Assembly (NCBI RefSeq): GCF_013328815.1 | Contig: NZ_JABUHN010000007.1 | Span: forward strand, 62,001 to 126,000 | DNA: 64,000 nt | Reading direction: 5' to 3' | DNA from: Tabrizicola fusiformis | Lineage (GTDB): Bacteria > Pseudomonadota > Alphaproteobacteria > Rhodobacterales > Rhodobacteraceae | In this document: in pieces, positions 35,755-45,339 of the stretch | How the letters are laid out: each line of letters opens with the position of its first letter | How positions within the stretch are numbered: the first letter of the stretch is position 1 | The notes under the pieces: generated by a model | Told to the model about the DNA's origin: nothing | Databases searched by the model: none | Seen by the model: the letters and a program-made list of their open reading frames with translations, nothing else | Program-made: the position numbers and the translations under genes

Positions 35755-35832
35755 GGGGATGGGCAGATTGCCCATCCTACGGAGCAGGTTGTGCATGTGT
35801 TGCGTAGGATGGGCAATCTGCCCATCCTCCCC
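35755..35832. repeat. REP-type inverted pair (BIME-like)
   Basis: Two 25-base arms are near-perfect inverted copies: 35757-35781 and 35803-35827, with a 21-base centre. Each arm is itself a GTAG element plus hairpin: on the plus strand the right arm reads GTAG (35804-35807) then GATGGGCA-ATC-TGCCCATC, and the left arm is the reverse complement. A GTAG tetranucleotide plus hairpin is the mark of REP sequences recognised by RAYT transposases. It fills the gap between convergent TSUP and parC genes. Confidence 0.8.
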
Positions 35833-35833
35833 G

Positions 35834-38137
35834 TCAGTTGAACCGATTGTCCCGCGGGAAGCCGCGCGGCGCCATCCGGCCCACCCCGGCACGGGCACCT
35901 TCCCATTCCGTCAGGTCGGTCTCGGTGCGGGTGCGGCCCGCCGGGTCTTTCCACGCCAGACCCGCCGCCTTGACGAAGGTGGTGGCATCCGACAGCCCGC
36001 CGTCCTTGTATTTCTGCAACCGCACGCCCTTGCCCTTGGCCATTTCCGGCAGTTCGGCCAGCGGGAAGACCAAGAGCTTGCGGTTGTCGCCCACCACCGC
36101 CACCCAATCGCCCGCCACCCGGCGGCAAAGCGCGGTCTTCACACCCGCGCCAAGTGACAGCACCTGTTTGCCGCTGCGGGTCTGGGCCAGCACCTCGTCC
36201 GAGACCACCACGAAACCATCCCCCGCCGTCGAGGCGACCAGCAGCTTTTCCCCGGGGCGGAAGATCGTCAGATCGACGATTTCGGTGTCATTGGGCAGGT
36301 CCACCATCAGGCGCACCGGCTCCCCCATGCCGCGGCCGCCGGGCAGGCTGGCACCCAAGAGCGTATAGAACCGCCCGTTCGCCGCAATCAGCAGGATCTT
36401 GTCTGTCGTCTCGGCGTGGAAGGCAAAGCGGGCGCTGTCGCCATCCTTGAACTTCTGTTCGGTCGCCAGATCGACATGGCCCTTCATCGCCCGGATCCAG
36501 CCCATGGTGGAACAGATCACCGTGATCGGCTCACGCTCGATCATCGCCTCATAGGGCACTTCTTCGGCCTCACCGGCCTCGGCAAAGCTGCTGCGGCGGC
36601 GGCCCAGAACGGTCTCCTTGCCGAATTGCTTGCGGATATCCTCAAGCTCGGCGCCGATCTTCTTCCACTGGCGCCGGTCGCTTTCCAGAAGGTCGGCCAG
36701 ATCGGCGCGCTCCTTCATCAGGGCGTCCCGCTCGCGGATCAGTTCCAGCTCTTCCAGACGGCGCAAGCTGCGCAGCCGCATGTTGAGGATGGATTCGGCC
36801 TGCAACTCGGTCAGTTCACCCGCCCCCGGCGCGGGCGGGACATAATCCTTTTCGCTGGTGGCGCGGCGGTGTTTGACGCTCCAGTCCTCGGCCATCAGGG
36901 CGGCCTTGGGATCGTCGTCATAGCGGATGATGTCGATCACCCGGTCAAGGTTCAGGAAGGTCAGGATGAAGCCTTCCAGCACCTCAAGCCGGTGGTCGAT
37001 CTTCTCGACACGGTGGGTCGAACGGCGGCGCAGCACCTCGCGCCGGTGGTCAAGGAAGGCTCGCAGCACCTCTTTCAGGCTGCAAACCTTCGGCACCTTG
37101 CCGTCGATCAGCACGTTCATGTTCAGGCTGAAACGGGTTTCAAGATCGCTGTTCTTGAACAGCGCCCCCATCAGCATGTCAGGCTCTACCGTGCGGTTGC
37201 GCGGCTCGATCACGATGCGCACGTCATCCGCGCTTTCGTCGCGGATATCGGCCAGAAGCGGCACCTTTTTCAGGTTGATCAGTTCGGCCAGCTTTTCGAT
37301 CAGCTTCGACTTCTGCACCTGATAGGGAATTTCGGTGACGATGATCTGCCACATGCCGCGGCCCAGATCCTCGACATTCCATTTGGCCCGGGTGCGGAAG
37401 GCGCCGCGCCCGGTGCGATAGGCTTCCAGAATGGCCTCGCGGCTTTCCACGATCACCCCGCCGGTGGGGAAATCGGGGCCGGGGATCAGCTTCACCAGCG
37501 CCTCATCCGACAGTTCCGGGTCGGCGATCATGGCATGGCAGCCCTGAATCAGCTCATCCAGATTGTGCGGCGGAATGTTGGTGGCCATGCCCACCGCAAT
37601 GCCGCTGGAGCCATTGGCCAGAAGGTTCGGAAAGGCCGCGGGCATCACCACCGGCTCTTCCAGCGTGCCGTCGTAATTCGGGCGGAAGTCCACGGCGTTT
37701 TCCGCCAGCCCTTCCATCAGCGTCTCGGCAATCGCGGTCAGGCGGGCTTCGGTATAGCGGCTTGCGGCAGGGTTATCGCCGTCGATGTTCCCAAAGTTGC
37801 CCTGCCCGTCCACCAGCGGATAGCGGACGTTGAAATCCTGCGCCAGACGGGCCATCGCATCGTAAATCGCGGCATCGCCATGCGGGTGATAGTTGCCCAT
37901 CACATCGCCGGAAATCTTGGCCGACTTGCGGAAGCCCCCGGTGGCCGACAGCCGCAATTCGCGCATCGCGTAAAGAATCCGGCGATGCACGGGTTTCAGC
38001 CCGTCACGCGCATCGGGCAGGGCGCGGTGCATGATGGTGGACAGCGCATAGGTCAGATAGCGCTCGCCGATTGCGCGGGCGAGCGGCTCGGCAACCAGCA
38101 CGGGCTCGGTCTTGGGGGCGTCGGGTGTCTTGGCCAT
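35834..38137 (-). CDS. parC: DNA topoisomerase IV subunit A
   Basis: A 767-residue type IIA topoisomerase A subunit. The active-site Tyr128 is in [15 protein letters not shown]-type motif is [16 protein letters not shown] (80-95). The C-terminal region is shorter and lacks the GyrA-box repeats, ending in a beta-pinwheel-like tail, so this is ParC rather than GyrA. Start ATG 38137 ([17 protein letters not shown]) is preferred; 29 upstream codons are not family-like. The stop is immediately beside the REP-like pair. Confidence 0.92.
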   Translation of the reverse strand: MAKTPDAPKTEPVLVAEPLARAIGERYLTYALSTIMHRALPDARDGLKPVHRRILYAMRELRLSATGGFRKSAKISGDVMGNYHPHGDAAIYDAMARLAQDFNVRYPLVDGQGNFGNIDGDNPAASRYTEARLTAIAETLMEGLAENAVDFRPNYDGTLEEPVVMPAAFPNLLANGSSGIAVGMATNIPPHNLDELIQGCHAMIADPELSDEALVKLIPGPDFPTGGVIVESREAILEAYRTGRGAFRTRAKWNVEDLGRGMWQIIVTEIPYQVQKSKLIEKLAELINLKKVPLLADIRDESADDVRIVIEPRNRTVEPDMLMGALFKNSDLETRFSLNMNVLIDGKVPKVCSLKEVLRAFLDHRREVLRRRSTHRVEKIDHRLEVLEGFILTFLNLDRVIDIIRYDDDPKAALMAEDWSVKHRRATSEKDYVPPAPGAGELTELQAESILNMRLRSLRRLEELELIRERDALMKERADLADLLESDRRQWKKIGAELEDIRKQFGKETVLGRRRSSFAEAGEAEEVPYEAMIEREPITVICSTMGWIRAMKGHVDLATEQKFKDGDSARFAFHAETTDKILLIAANGRFYTLLGASLPGGRGMGEPVRLMVDLPNDTEIVDLTIFRPGEKLLVASTAGDGFVVVSDEVLAQTRSGKQVLSLGAGVKTALCRRVAGDWVAVVGDNRKLLVFPLAELPEMAKGKGVRLQKYKDGGLSDATTFVKAAGLAWKDPAGRTRTETDLTEWEGARAGVGRMAPRGFPRDNRFN

Positions 38138-38278
38138 AGCGGCTGTGTAAGGGGCGGCGGATTTCCGGTCCAGTCCGAAAAGCACCCCTTGGCGGCAAGG
38201 GGGAAGAAGTCGCTGTTTTTCCACCGGACTCCGGCGCGAATCGTGCTAGATGAAGGCAGTGAGTTAAAGGGCCCTGCC

Positions 38279-38746
38279 ATGTTCCGGCTGACATTTCTGC
38301 TTTGTGCGTCTTTGTTCATTGCATTGCTTATCGGGGGGCAAGACCGTGGCCAGACCCGCTTTGGCCTGATGCCGCAGCCCGAGGTGGCGCCGCCTGTGGT
38401 TCTGGCAGCCCCCGCCACGCCTGCCCCGGTTGCGGCCGATGTGGTGCCCGCCGCCTTTGTTCCGGCGGCCCCCGTCATGCAGCCGCGCCCCGCACCTGCC
38501 CCCGCCCCCGCCCCCGCAGTTGCGCCGCAACCTGCGGCACCCTCGGGCCGCGTTGCCATCGTCAACACCCGCTCGGCCAATGTGCGCAGTGGCCCGGGCA
38601 AAGACCACGATGTGGTCGCCCGTCTGGCGCGCGGCGAAGAGGTTCTGGTGGTGGTCGAGGCCGATGCCCCTGACGGCTGGGCCCTTGTGCGGATCGAAGG
38701 CGATGGCGTCGAAGGCTATGTCGCCGCCCGGCTGCTGAACGAATAG
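38279..38746 (+). CDS. Secreted SH3-domain protein
   Basis: A 155-residue protein with a hydrophobic N-terminal segment (FRLTFLLCASLFIALLIGG, signal peptide or anchor), a Pro/Ala-rich spacer (PAPAPAPAPAV region) and a C-terminal bacterial SH3 domain (about 92-155; SANVRSGPGKDHDVVARLARGEEV, then GWALVRIEGDGVEGYVAARLL). Such domains bind cell-wall peptides. No catalytic domain is present. It is divergent from parC and followed by a hairpin at 38767-38783. Confidence 0.82.
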   Translation: MFRLTFLLCASLFIALLIGGQDRGQTRFGLMPQPEVAPPVVLAAPATPAPVAADVVPAAFVPAAPVMQPRPAPAPAPAPAVAPQPAAPSGRVAIVNTRSANVRSGPGKDHDVVARLARGEEVLVVVEADAPDGWALVRIEGDGVEGYVAARLLNE

Positions 38747-38766
38747 CCCTTCCCGCCCCCGGCGGC

Positions 38767-38783
38767 GCCCCGTAGAACGGGGC
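38767..38783 (+). terminator. Hairpin after the SH3 gene
   Basis: GCCCCGT, three-base loop, ACGGGGC, followed by AAAACGG. A terminator-like stem without a T-run. Confidence 0.45.
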
Positions 38784-38803
38784 AAAACGGCGGAGGCGGG
38801 CAG

Positions 38804-39631
38804 ATGAATACGCGGTCGGTGCTGATCACCGGATGCTCTTCGGGGATCGGTCTGGATGCGGCGCGCGGCCTGAAGGCGCGCGGCTGGCGCGTCTTTGCCA
38901 CCTGCCGGCAAGAGGCCGATTGCGTCCAGCTGCGCGCCGAAGGGCTGGAAAGCTTTCCGCTGGATTATGCCGACGAGGCCAGCATCGCCGCTGCGGTGGA
39001 CGAGGTTGTCGCGCGCACCGGCGGCACGCTGGATGCGCTTTACAACAACGGCGCCTTCGCCTGCCCCGGTCTGGTGGAAGACCTGCCGCGCGGCGCGCTG
39101 CGCGCGATCTTTGAAACCAATCTCTTCGGCTATCACGACCTTACCCGCCGGATCATTCCCTTGATGCGGGCGCAGGGGCACGGGCGGATCGTGAACTGTT
39201 CCTCTGTGCTGGGCTTGGTGGCGGCGCAATGGCGTGGCGCCTATGTGGCGACGAAATTCGCCATGGAGGGGCTGACGGATGTGCTGCGGATCGAGATGTG
39301 CGGCACCGGCATCCACATCATCCTGATCGAACCGGGGCCGGTCACCTCTTCGATCCGCGAAAAGGCCATTCCGCATTTCGAGAAATGGATCAACTGGGAG
39401 GCATCGCCCCGCGCCGCCGATTACCGCAGCCTGCTGGACCGGCTTTACACCAGCCGCGGCCCCGACCGTTTTGAACTGCCCGCTTCGGCCGTCACGGCCA
39501 AACTGATCCACGCGCTTGAGGCGCCCCGGCCCCGGGCGCGCTATTATGTGACCACGCCGCCCCATATCGCGGGCATCCTGCGCCGGATCATGCCCACGCG
39601 GGCGCTCGACTGGTTCCTGACCAAAGGCTGA
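38804..39631 (+). CDS. Short-chain dehydrogenase/reductase
   Basis: A 275-residue classical SDR. The cofactor motif is TGCSSGIG (9-16), catalytic Tyr147 and Lys151 are in AYVATKFAME, and the Ser is in NCSSVLG (131-137). NNGA-type motif is YNNGAF (80-85). Substrate cannot be stated; it resembles SDRs that act on steroids or long-chain alcohols by overall order. A strong ribosome site (GGAGGCGGG) precedes ATG 38804. gpmI follows after 55 bases. Confidence 0.88.
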   Translation: MNTRSVLITGCSSGIGLDAARGLKARGWRVFATCRQEADCVQLRAEGLESFPLDYADEASIAAAVDEVVARTGGTLDALYNNGAFACPGLVEDLPRGALRAIFETNLFGYHDLTRRIIPLMRAQGHGRIVNCSSVLGLVAAQWRGAYVATKFAMEGLTDVLRIEMCGTGIHIILIEPGPVTSSIREKAIPHFEKWINWEASPRAADYRSLLDRLYTSRGPDRFELPASAVTAKLIHALEAPRPRARYYVTTPPHIAGILRRIMPTRALDWFLTKG

Positions 39632-39686
39632 CGTTGCCCCGCCCGGGCTTTGGCCGTAAAAGCGGGCCAAATGCCTTGGGAGCCCC

Positions 39687-41213
39687 ATGATGTCGGCGAA
39701 AAAACCTGTCGTTCTGTGCATTCTGGATGGCTGGGGGATCGGGCCGGACCCGGCCACCTCGGCCCCGGCGCAGGCCGATGTGCCCAACTTCAACCGGCTC
39801 TGGGCGACCTGCCCGCATTCCACGCTGACCACCTTCGGCCCCGATGTCGGCCTGCCGACCGGGCAGATGGGCAACTCCGAGGTGGGCCACACCAATATCG
39901 GCGCGGGCCGCGTCGTGGCGATGGACCTTGGCGCGATTGATCTGGCGGTCGAGGATGGCAGCTTTGCCGTCAATCCCGCGCTGCTGGACTTTGCCGCGCG
40001 GGTCAAGGCGGCGGGCGGCGCGGCGCATCTGATGGGCGTGGTTTCAAACGGCGGGGTGCATGGCCATATCGCCCATGTGATTGCCGCCTGCCGCGCGGTC
40101 ACCGCGCTGGGTGTGCCGGTCTGGCTGCATGCGATCACCGACGGGCGCGATGTGGCGCCTTCCTCTGCCGTCACCTTCATCGCCGATCTTGAAGCACAAC
40201 TGCCGGTCGGCGCCCGCGTTGCCACCGTCACCGGCCGCTATTGGGCGATGGACCGTGACAACCGCTGGGAACGGGTCAGCCGTGCCTATGCCGCGATGGT
40301 CAACGCGACCGGAGAAGCAGCCAGCACCCCGGGCGAGGCTGTGGCGCGCTCCTATGCCAAGGGCGAAACCGATGAATTCCTCGCCCCCACCGTCATCGGC
40401 GCTTACAAAGGTGCGCGCGATGGCGATGGCCTGTTCTGCCTGAACTTCCGTGCCGACCGCGCGCGCGAAATCCTCTCGGCCCTTGCCGCGCCCGATTTCA
40501 CCGGGTTTGACACGGGCAAGCGCCCGCAATGGTCGGCCCTTCTGGGCATGGTCGAATATTCCGACGCCCACAGCACCTTTATGGCCACCGCCTTCCCCAA
40601 ACGAGTGATTGTCAATTGCCTTGGCGAATGGGTGGCCAAACAGGGCCTGCGCCAGTTCCGTCTGGCCGAGACCGAGAAATACCCGCATGTCACCTTCTTC
40701 CTGAACGGCGGCCGCGAAGTGCCGTTCGATGGCGAGGCGCGCTATATGGCCCCCTCGCCCAAGGTGGCCACCTATGACCTGCAACCGGAAATGAGCGCGG
40801 CGGAGGTGGCTGACCAACTGGTGGGTGCCATTCAGGACGGGTTTGACCTGATCGTGGTGAACTTTGCCAACCCCGATATGGTGGGCCACACCGGCAGCCT
40901 GCCCGCCGCGATTGCCGCCTGCGAGGCGGTGGACGCCGGCCTTGGCCGGGCACTGGCGGCATTGCAAGCGGCGGGCGGCGCGATGATCGTCACCGCCGAC
41001 CACGGCAATTGCGAAACCATGGTCGATCCCATCACCGGCGGCCCGCATACCGCCCACACCACCAACCCGGTGCCGGTCATTCTGGTCGGCGGCCCGGCAG
41101 GGGCAAAGCTGCGCGACGGCGGGCGCCTGTCCGATCTGGCGCCGACGGTGCTTGACCTGATGGGCCTGCCCCTGCCGCCCGAAATGACCGGCAAGAGCCT
41201 GCTGCAACCGTGA
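39687..41213 (+). CDS. gpmI: 2,3-bisphosphoglycerate-independent phosphoglycerate mutase
   Basis: A 508-residue GpmI of glycolysis and gluconeogenesis, converting 3- to 2-phosphoglycerate. The metal Asp is in CILDGWG (about 11-17), the catalytic Ser64 in QMGNSEVGHTNIG, and the C-terminal metal motifs NFANPDMVGHTG and TADHGNCE are intact. A second ATG at 39690 would remove one Met; the choice does not alter the enzyme. The stop overlaps the next gene by four bases (GTGA), so gpmI-envC-ctpA-rppH is one run. Confidence 0.97.
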   Translation: MMSAKKPVVLCILDGWGIGPDPATSAPAQADVPNFNRLWATCPHSTLTTFGPDVGLPTGQMGNSEVGHTNIGAGRVVAMDLGAIDLAVEDGSFAVNPALLDFAARVKAAGGAAHLMGVVSNGGVHGHIAHVIAACRAVTALGVPVWLHAITDGRDVAPSSAVTFIADLEAQLPVGARVATVTGRYWAMDRDNRWERVSRAYAAMVNATGEAASTPGEAVARSYAKGETDEFLAPTVIGAYKGARDGDGLFCLNFRADRAREILSALAAPDFTGFDTGKRPQWSALLGMVEYSDAHSTFMATAFPKRVIVNCLGEWVAKQGLRQFRLAETEKYPHVTFFLNGGREVPFDGEARYMAPSPKVATYDLQPEMSAAEVADQLVGAIQDGFDLIVVNFANPDMVGHTGSLPAAIAACEAVDAGLGRALAALQAAGGAMIVTADHGNCETMVDPITGGPHTAHTTNPVPVILVGGPAGAKLRDGGRLSDLAPTVLDLMGLPLPPEMTGKSLLQP

Positions 41214-42331
41214 TCCGCAGCGCCCTCTTCGCGCTGGCGCTTTGCCTTGCCGCCCCGGCGGCCCGGGCGGGCGTGGCCGAAGAGGCGGCAAAAGCCTCAT
41301 CCGACCTGCAGGCGGCAGTCGAGGCGCTGGACAAGGCGGTCGAGGCGAAAGACCGCATCGCCGCCCTGACCCAGACCATCCGCGCCTATGAACAGGGCCT
41401 TGGGGCATTGCGTGAGGCGCTGCGGCAGGCCGAACTGCGCGAGGCGCAGCTTGTGGCGCAGTTTCAGGCCAAGCGCGACCGCGTGGCACAGCTTCTGGGC
41501 GTCCTTTCCACGATTGAGGGCGAGCCGGGGCCGATGCTGCTTCTGCACCCCGACGGGCCTTTGGGCACCGTCCGGTCGGGCATGATCCTGTCCGATGTCA
41601 CCCCGGCCCTGCAGGCCGAGGCCGAAACGCTGAAAACCCAGTTGACCGAGCTGCGCGACCTTCGCGCCTTGCAGGTTTCGGCGGGCCAGACGTTGCAGAA
41701 CGGGCTGACGGCGGCGCAGGATGCCCGCTCGGCCCTGTCGCAGGCGATGTCGGACCGCACCGAACTGCCCCGCCGCTTTACCGAAGACCCCGAGGTGCTG
41801 CGCGGCCTTCTGGAAAGCGCCGATACGCTGGATGCTTTTGCCGCGGGCCTTGCCGTTGACAGCGAAACCGGCACCGATTTCACCGATGCCATCGGCGCGC
41901 TGGACCTGCCGGTGCTGGGCCGGCTGATCCTGCGCCCGGGCGAGACCGATGCCCGCGGCGTCACCCGCCCCGGCATGGTGCTGGCCACAGGGCCGGGCGC
42001 GCTGGTCACCGCGCCTTGGCCCGGAACCATCCGCTACCGCGGCCCGCTGCTCGACTACGGAAACGTGATCATCCTCGAGCCCGGAGGCGGTTATCTGTTG
42101 ATCCTGGGCGGCCTTGCCGAAGTCTATGGCGAGGTCGGCGAGGTGGTGGCACGCGGCGCGGCTCTGGGCCTGATGGGGGGGGCAGAGGCGGGGCTTGCCG
42201 ACTTCCTCGTGAGCGCCCAAGAAGGTGGTGGCGTGCGCGACACGGAAACGCTTTACTTGGAAATGAGGCAGGGCGCCGATCCGGTGAACCCGATGGACTG
42301 GTTTGCGGCCACGGCCGATCTGAAGGAATGA
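41210..42331 (+). CDS. EnvC-type murein hydrolase activator with degenerate LytM domain
   Basis: A 373-residue secreted protein with a signal peptide (MIRSALFALALCLAAPAARA), two long coiled-coil helices (about 25-190) and a C-terminal LytM/M23-like domain (about 245-370). The catalytic His and Asp of active M23 peptidases are absent: the positions read RPGMVLATGPG and ILEPGGGYLLILGG with no HxH. Such degenerate LytM domains are known in EnvC, which activates cell-division amidases. The start is GTG 41210, overlapping the gpmI stop. Coupled to ctpA, which starts seven bases after its stop. Confidence 0.85.
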   Translation: MIRSALFALALCLAAPAARAGVAEEAAKASSDLQAAVEALDKAVEAKDRIAALTQTIRAYEQGLGALREALRQAELREAQLVAQFQAKRDRVAQLLGVLSTIEGEPGPMLLLHPDGPLGTVRSGMILSDVTPALQAEAETLKTQLTELRDLRALQVSAGQTLQNGLTAAQDARSALSQAMSDRTELPRRFTEDPEVLRGLLESADTLDAFAAGLAVDSETGTDFTDAIGALDLPVLGRLILRPGETDARGVTRPGMVLATGPGALVTAPWPGTIRYRGPLLDYGNVIILEPGGGYLLILGGLAEVYGEVGEVVARGAALGLMGGAEAGLADFLVSAQEGGGVRDTETLYLEMRQGADPVNPMDWFAATADLKE

Positions 42332-42338
42332 CGGTGCA

Positions 42339-43679
42339 ATGAAACGACTTCTGATGGCCGCGCTGGGCGGCACCTTGGCGGGAACGCTGCTGACCACGCA
42401 GGTCGCCGGCCCGCTGATCGCGCAAGAGGCGGCGCAGAATAGCTCTGTCTATGAACAGCTTGACCTGTTCGGCGACATTTTCGAGCGTATCCGCGCCCAA
42501 TATGTCGAAGAGGTGGACAGCAAGAAGCTGATCGAAGCCGCGATCAACGGCATGTTGACCTCGCTTGACCCGCATTCCAGCTATCTCAACGAAGAAGCCT
42601 TTGGCGACATGCAGGTGCAGACCCGCGGCCAGTTCGGCGGTCTGGGCATCGAAGTGACGCAGGAAGACGGCTTTGTGAAGGTGGTCTCGCCCATGGACGG
42701 CACCCCGGCCGATGCGGCGGGCATCCAGTCGGGCGATTTCATCACCCATGTCAACGGCGAGGCGATGCTGGGCCTGACGCTGGACGATGCGGTTGAACGG
42801 ATGCGCGGCGAGGTCGGCAGCGAAATCGTCATCACCATCGTCCGGGAGGGGGTGGCCGATCCGTTCGACGTCTCGCTGATCCGCGACACCATCAAGATGG
42901 TCGCGGTCAAGCCGCGGCTGGTGGGCAATACCGTGGTGCTGCGGATTTCCACCTTCAACGACCAGACCTTCCCGGGCGTTCAGGAGGGCATCAAAAAGAT
43001 GGTCGAAGAGGCGGGCGGCATCGACAAGGTGAATGGCTTTGTGATTGACCTGCGCAACAACCCGGGCGGCTTGCTCAATCAGGCGATTGCGGTGTCGGAT
43101 GCCTTCCTTGAAACCGGCGAGATCGTCTCGACCCGGGGCCGCAACCCGGCGGATGGCGAACGGTTCAATGCAACGGCGGGCGATCTGGCACAGGGCAAGC
43201 CGGTTGTCGTGCTGATCAACGGCGGCTCGGCTTCGGCCTCGGAAATCGTGTCGGGCGCCTTGCAGGACCACCGCCGGGCGATCGTGGTCGGCACCAAGAG
43301 CTTTGGCAAAGGCTCGGTCCAGACCCTTATCCCGATGAAGGGCGAAGGCGCCATGCGTCTGACCACGGCGCGGTATTATACGCCTTCGGGCCGCTCGATT
43401 CAGGCGCTGGGGGTGATGCCCGATATCGTGGTCAAGCAACCGCTGGTCGATCCGGCCGCCGAAACGGCGACGGAAGAGGAAACCGCCGCGGCGCAACGTT
43501 CAGAAGCCGATCTGCGCGGCGTGCTGTCGAATGACTCGATGTCCGAGGATGAAAAGAAGCTTCTGGAAGAAGAGCGGGCGCGCACCGAAGAGGCGGCCAA
43601 GCTGCGGGACGAGGATTACCAACTGGCCTATGCCGTTGATATCCTGCGCGGACTTGCCGCCGTCGCCCCGAAGCCCTGA
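42339..43679 (+). CDS. ctpA: Carboxy-terminal processing protease CtpA (family S41)
   Basis: A 446-residue periplasmic protease with a signal peptide (about 1-29), a PDZ domain (about 95-175), and an S41 catalytic domain. The Ser is in [10 protein letters not shown] (296-303 region) and the catalytic Lys is K324 in [13 protein letters not shown] marks are GGLGIEV and [13 protein letters not shown]. It should trim C-termini of envelope proteins; in other bacteria CtpA works with an adaptor on peptidoglycan hydrolases, which suits the adjacent EnvC-type gene. Confidence 0.93.
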   Translation: MKRLLMAALGGTLAGTLLTTQVAGPLIAQEAAQNSSVYEQLDLFGDIFERIRAQYVEEVDSKKLIEAAINGMLTSLDPHSSYLNEEAFGDMQVQTRGQFGGLGIEVTQEDGFVKVVSPMDGTPADAAGIQSGDFITHVNGEAMLGLTLDDAVERMRGEVGSEIVITIVREGVADPFDVSLIRDTIKMVAVKPRLVGNTVVLRISTFNDQTFPGVQEGIKKMVEEAGGIDKVNGFVIDLRNNPGGLLNQAIAVSDAFLETGEIVSTRGRNPADGERFNATAGDLAQGKPVVVLINGGSASASEIVSGALQDHRRAIVVGTKSFGKGSVQTLIPMKGEGAMRLTTARYYTPSGRSIQALGVMPDIVVKQPLVDPAAETATEEETAAAQRSEADLRGVLSNDSMSEDEKKLLEEERARTEEAAKLRDEDYQLAYAVDILRGLAAVAPKP

Positions 43680-43687
43680 TCCGCGAA

Positions 43688-43725
43688 GCGGGGCGGCGGA
43701 TTTGCCAGCAAATCCGCCGCCCCGC
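43688..43725 (+). terminator. Strong hairpin between ctpA and rppH
   Basis: Perfect 16-base arms (43689-43704 and 43709-43724) with a four-base loop, very GC-rich at the base. No T-run follows. It may terminate or partly stop transcription, or protect the 3' end of the ctpA mRNA. Confidence 0.6.
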
Positions 43726-43746
43726 CCGCTCCTGCCCGAGGCACCC

Positions 43747-44229
43747 ATGGCTGACACTACGACCGACCTGCCCTATCGCCCCTGCGTGGGCGTGATGCTG
43801 ATCAACGCCGAGGGGCTGGTTTTCGCCGGCCAGCGGCTGGATAACCCCGCGCCCGCCTGGCAGATGCCGCAGGGCGGCATCGACGACGGCGAAAAGCCGC
43901 GCGAGGCCGCCTACCGCGAATTGTGGGAGGAAACCGGCATCCCGCGCGAGTTGGTGGAGTTCATCGGCAAGACCCATGGCTGGGTCACCTATGACCTGCC
44001 GCCCGAATTGCTGGGCAAGGTCTGGGGCGGCAAGTATCGGGGGCAAAAGCAGAAATGGTTCCTGCTGCGCTATCTCGGCCGCGACGATCAGGTGGATATA
44101 GCCACCGAACACCCCGAATTTGCCAAATGGCGCTGGATCGCGGCGGACGACATGCTCGCCTCGATCGTGCCGTTCAAACGCGCGGTTTATGAAGAGGTGA
44201 TCCGCAGTTTCCGGGCGCACCTGGCTTAA
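43747..44229 (+). CDS. rppH: RNA pyrophosphohydrolase RppH (Nudix)
   Basis: A 160-residue Nudix hydrolase. The Nudix box is [20 protein letters not shown] plus TGI (43-66). [11 protein letters not shown] and WQMPQGGID are the usual RppH surroundings, and [14 protein letters not shown] is the RppH-like loop. It removes pyrophosphate from mRNA 5' ends, starting decay. The ATG 43747 gives the family N-terminus; the frame is open further upstream inside ctpA. It is the last gene of the gpmI-envC-ctpA-rppH run. Confidence 0.93.
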   Translation: MADTTTDLPYRPCVGVMLINAEGLVFAGQRLDNPAPAWQMPQGGIDDGEKPREAAYRELWEETGIPRELVEFIGKTHGWVTYDLPPELLGKVWGGKYRGQKQKWFLLRYLGRDDQVDIATEHPEFAKWRWIAADDMLASIVPFKRAVYEEVIRSFRAHLA

Positions 44230-44272
44230 CCGGGGGAGCCTCCGGCGGGGATATTTGGGCCAAGATGAATGG
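44230..44272 (+). repeat. Dispersed hairpin/GATATTT repeat, copy 4
   Basis: CCGGGGGAGCCTCCGGCGGG precedes GATATTTGGGCCAAGATGAA (44250-44269). The 20-base core is identical to copies at 6153 and 56440. It lies between convergent rppH and lrgB. Confidence 0.85.
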
Positions 44273-44273
44273 G

Positions 44274-44993
44274 TTAGTGAAACAGCCCCAAGATGGCCGG
44301 GGCGATGAAGGCGGTCAGCACCGCGTTCAGGCCCATGCCAAGGCCGGCAAAGGCCCCCGCCGTAGGATGCACCTGCAGAGCGCGGGCGGTGCCGATGCCA
44401 TGGGCGGCGACGCCGACAGAAAATCCCCTTGCGCGCCAGTCCTTTAGGCCCAGAAGGTTCAGAAGCGGCGTGGCCACGACGGCCCCGATGATGCCCGTCA
44501 GGATCACCAGAACCGCCGTCAGCGTGGGCGATCCGCCGATGGCTTCGGAAATGCCGATGGCCACGGGTGCCGTGGCCGATTTCGGGGCGAGCGAGGCGAG
44601 CATTCCGCCCTGCAACCCCAGCATCCAGGCGATGCCGAGGGCCGAGGCCACAGCGGTTGTGGAGCCCGCGACAAGCGCCGCCAGCATCGGCAACGCCGCC
44701 TTGCGCACCCGCGGCAGGTTTTGCCAGAGCGGCAGGGCAAGGCAGACTGTGGCCGGGCCGAGGAGGAAGTGGACGAACTGGGCGCCCTCGAAATAGGTGG
44801 CATAGGGGGTGCCGGTGAGCCAGAGGAGCGGGGCGAGGATGGCCACAGCGATCAGGACCGGATTGGCAATCGGGCGGCGTCCTGCGGCAATAAACAGCGT
44901 GTTTCCAATGGCATAGGCAGCAAGGGTTGCGGTCAGCCAAAGCAGGGGCGCGCGGCTGAGGTAGGTCCATATTTCGGCGAAATCAGTCATCAT
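44274..44993 (-). CDS. lrgB: LrgB-family antiholin-like membrane protein
   Basis: A 239-residue LrgB/CidB-family protein with about seven hydrophobic segments and the family signatures LGPATVCLALPLWQN, LAPKSATAPVAIGISEAIGG and VGVAAHGIGTARALQ. In Staphylococcus, LrgAB modulates murein hydrolase activity and lysis; more recent work links the family to export of pyruvate or glycolate. Role here is inferred. ATG 44993 or 44990 are both possible; it overlaps lrgA by 11 bases. Confidence 0.9.
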   Translation of the reverse strand: MMTDFAEIWTYLSRAPLLWLTATLAAYAIGNTLFIAAGRRPIANPVLIAVAILAPLLWLTGTPYATYFEGAQFVHFLLGPATVCLALPLWQNLPRVRKAALPMLAALVAGSTTAVASALGIAWMLGLQGGMLASLAPKSATAPVAIGISEAIGGSPTLTAVLVILTGIIGAVVATPLLNLLGLKDWRARGFSVGVAAHGIGTARALQVHPTAGAFAGLGMGLNAVLTAFIAPAILGLFH

Positions 44994-45339
44994 CGCGGCT
45001 TCCGATAAGGCGGGCGACGCCGGCGAAGGTCAGGGCGCCGGCGGCGATGGCCAGCACGGTGGAGCCGAGCAGCGCCAGAAAGACCGGCACGCCATCCGCG
45101 CCCAGAGTGGCGATGTGGCCCACAACACCTGCCCCTGCGGGCACGAAAAGCAACGACATATGGGAGAGGATGCCCTGCGCCACCGGCTGCACCAAGGCCG
45201 CCAGACGCGGCGACAGGACCAGCGCCAGCACCATCAGCACCATCCCCAAGACCGGCCCCGGAAGCGGCAGCGAGAGGGCGCGGGCAATGGCCTCTCCGGC
45301 GAGTTGGCAGGAGAAGATGGCGAGAAGGGCGGGGATCAT
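44983..45339 (-). CDS. lrgA: LrgA/CidA-family holin-like protein
   Basis: A 118-residue membrane protein with four hydrophobic segments, matching LrgA/CidA (LPLPGPVLGMVLMVLAL and PAGAGVVGHI). It should form a pair with LrgB. The ATG overlaps the stop of the GNAT gene by four bases (45336-45339) and its end overlaps lrgB, giving the run GFA-GNAT-lrgA-lrgB on the minus strand. Confidence 0.88.
   Translation of the reverse strand: MIPALLAIFSCQLAGEAIARALSLPLPGPVLGMVLMVLALVLSPRLAALVQPVAQGILSHMSLLFVPAGAGVVGHIATLGADGVPVFLALLGSTVLAIAAGALTFAGVARLIGSRDDD

Noticed and set aside
38290-38540. Pro/Ala repeats in the SH3 protein as a phase-variable tract
   Set aside because: The codons vary and there is no long homopolymer or perfect short tandem repeat, so slipped-strand switching is unlikely.
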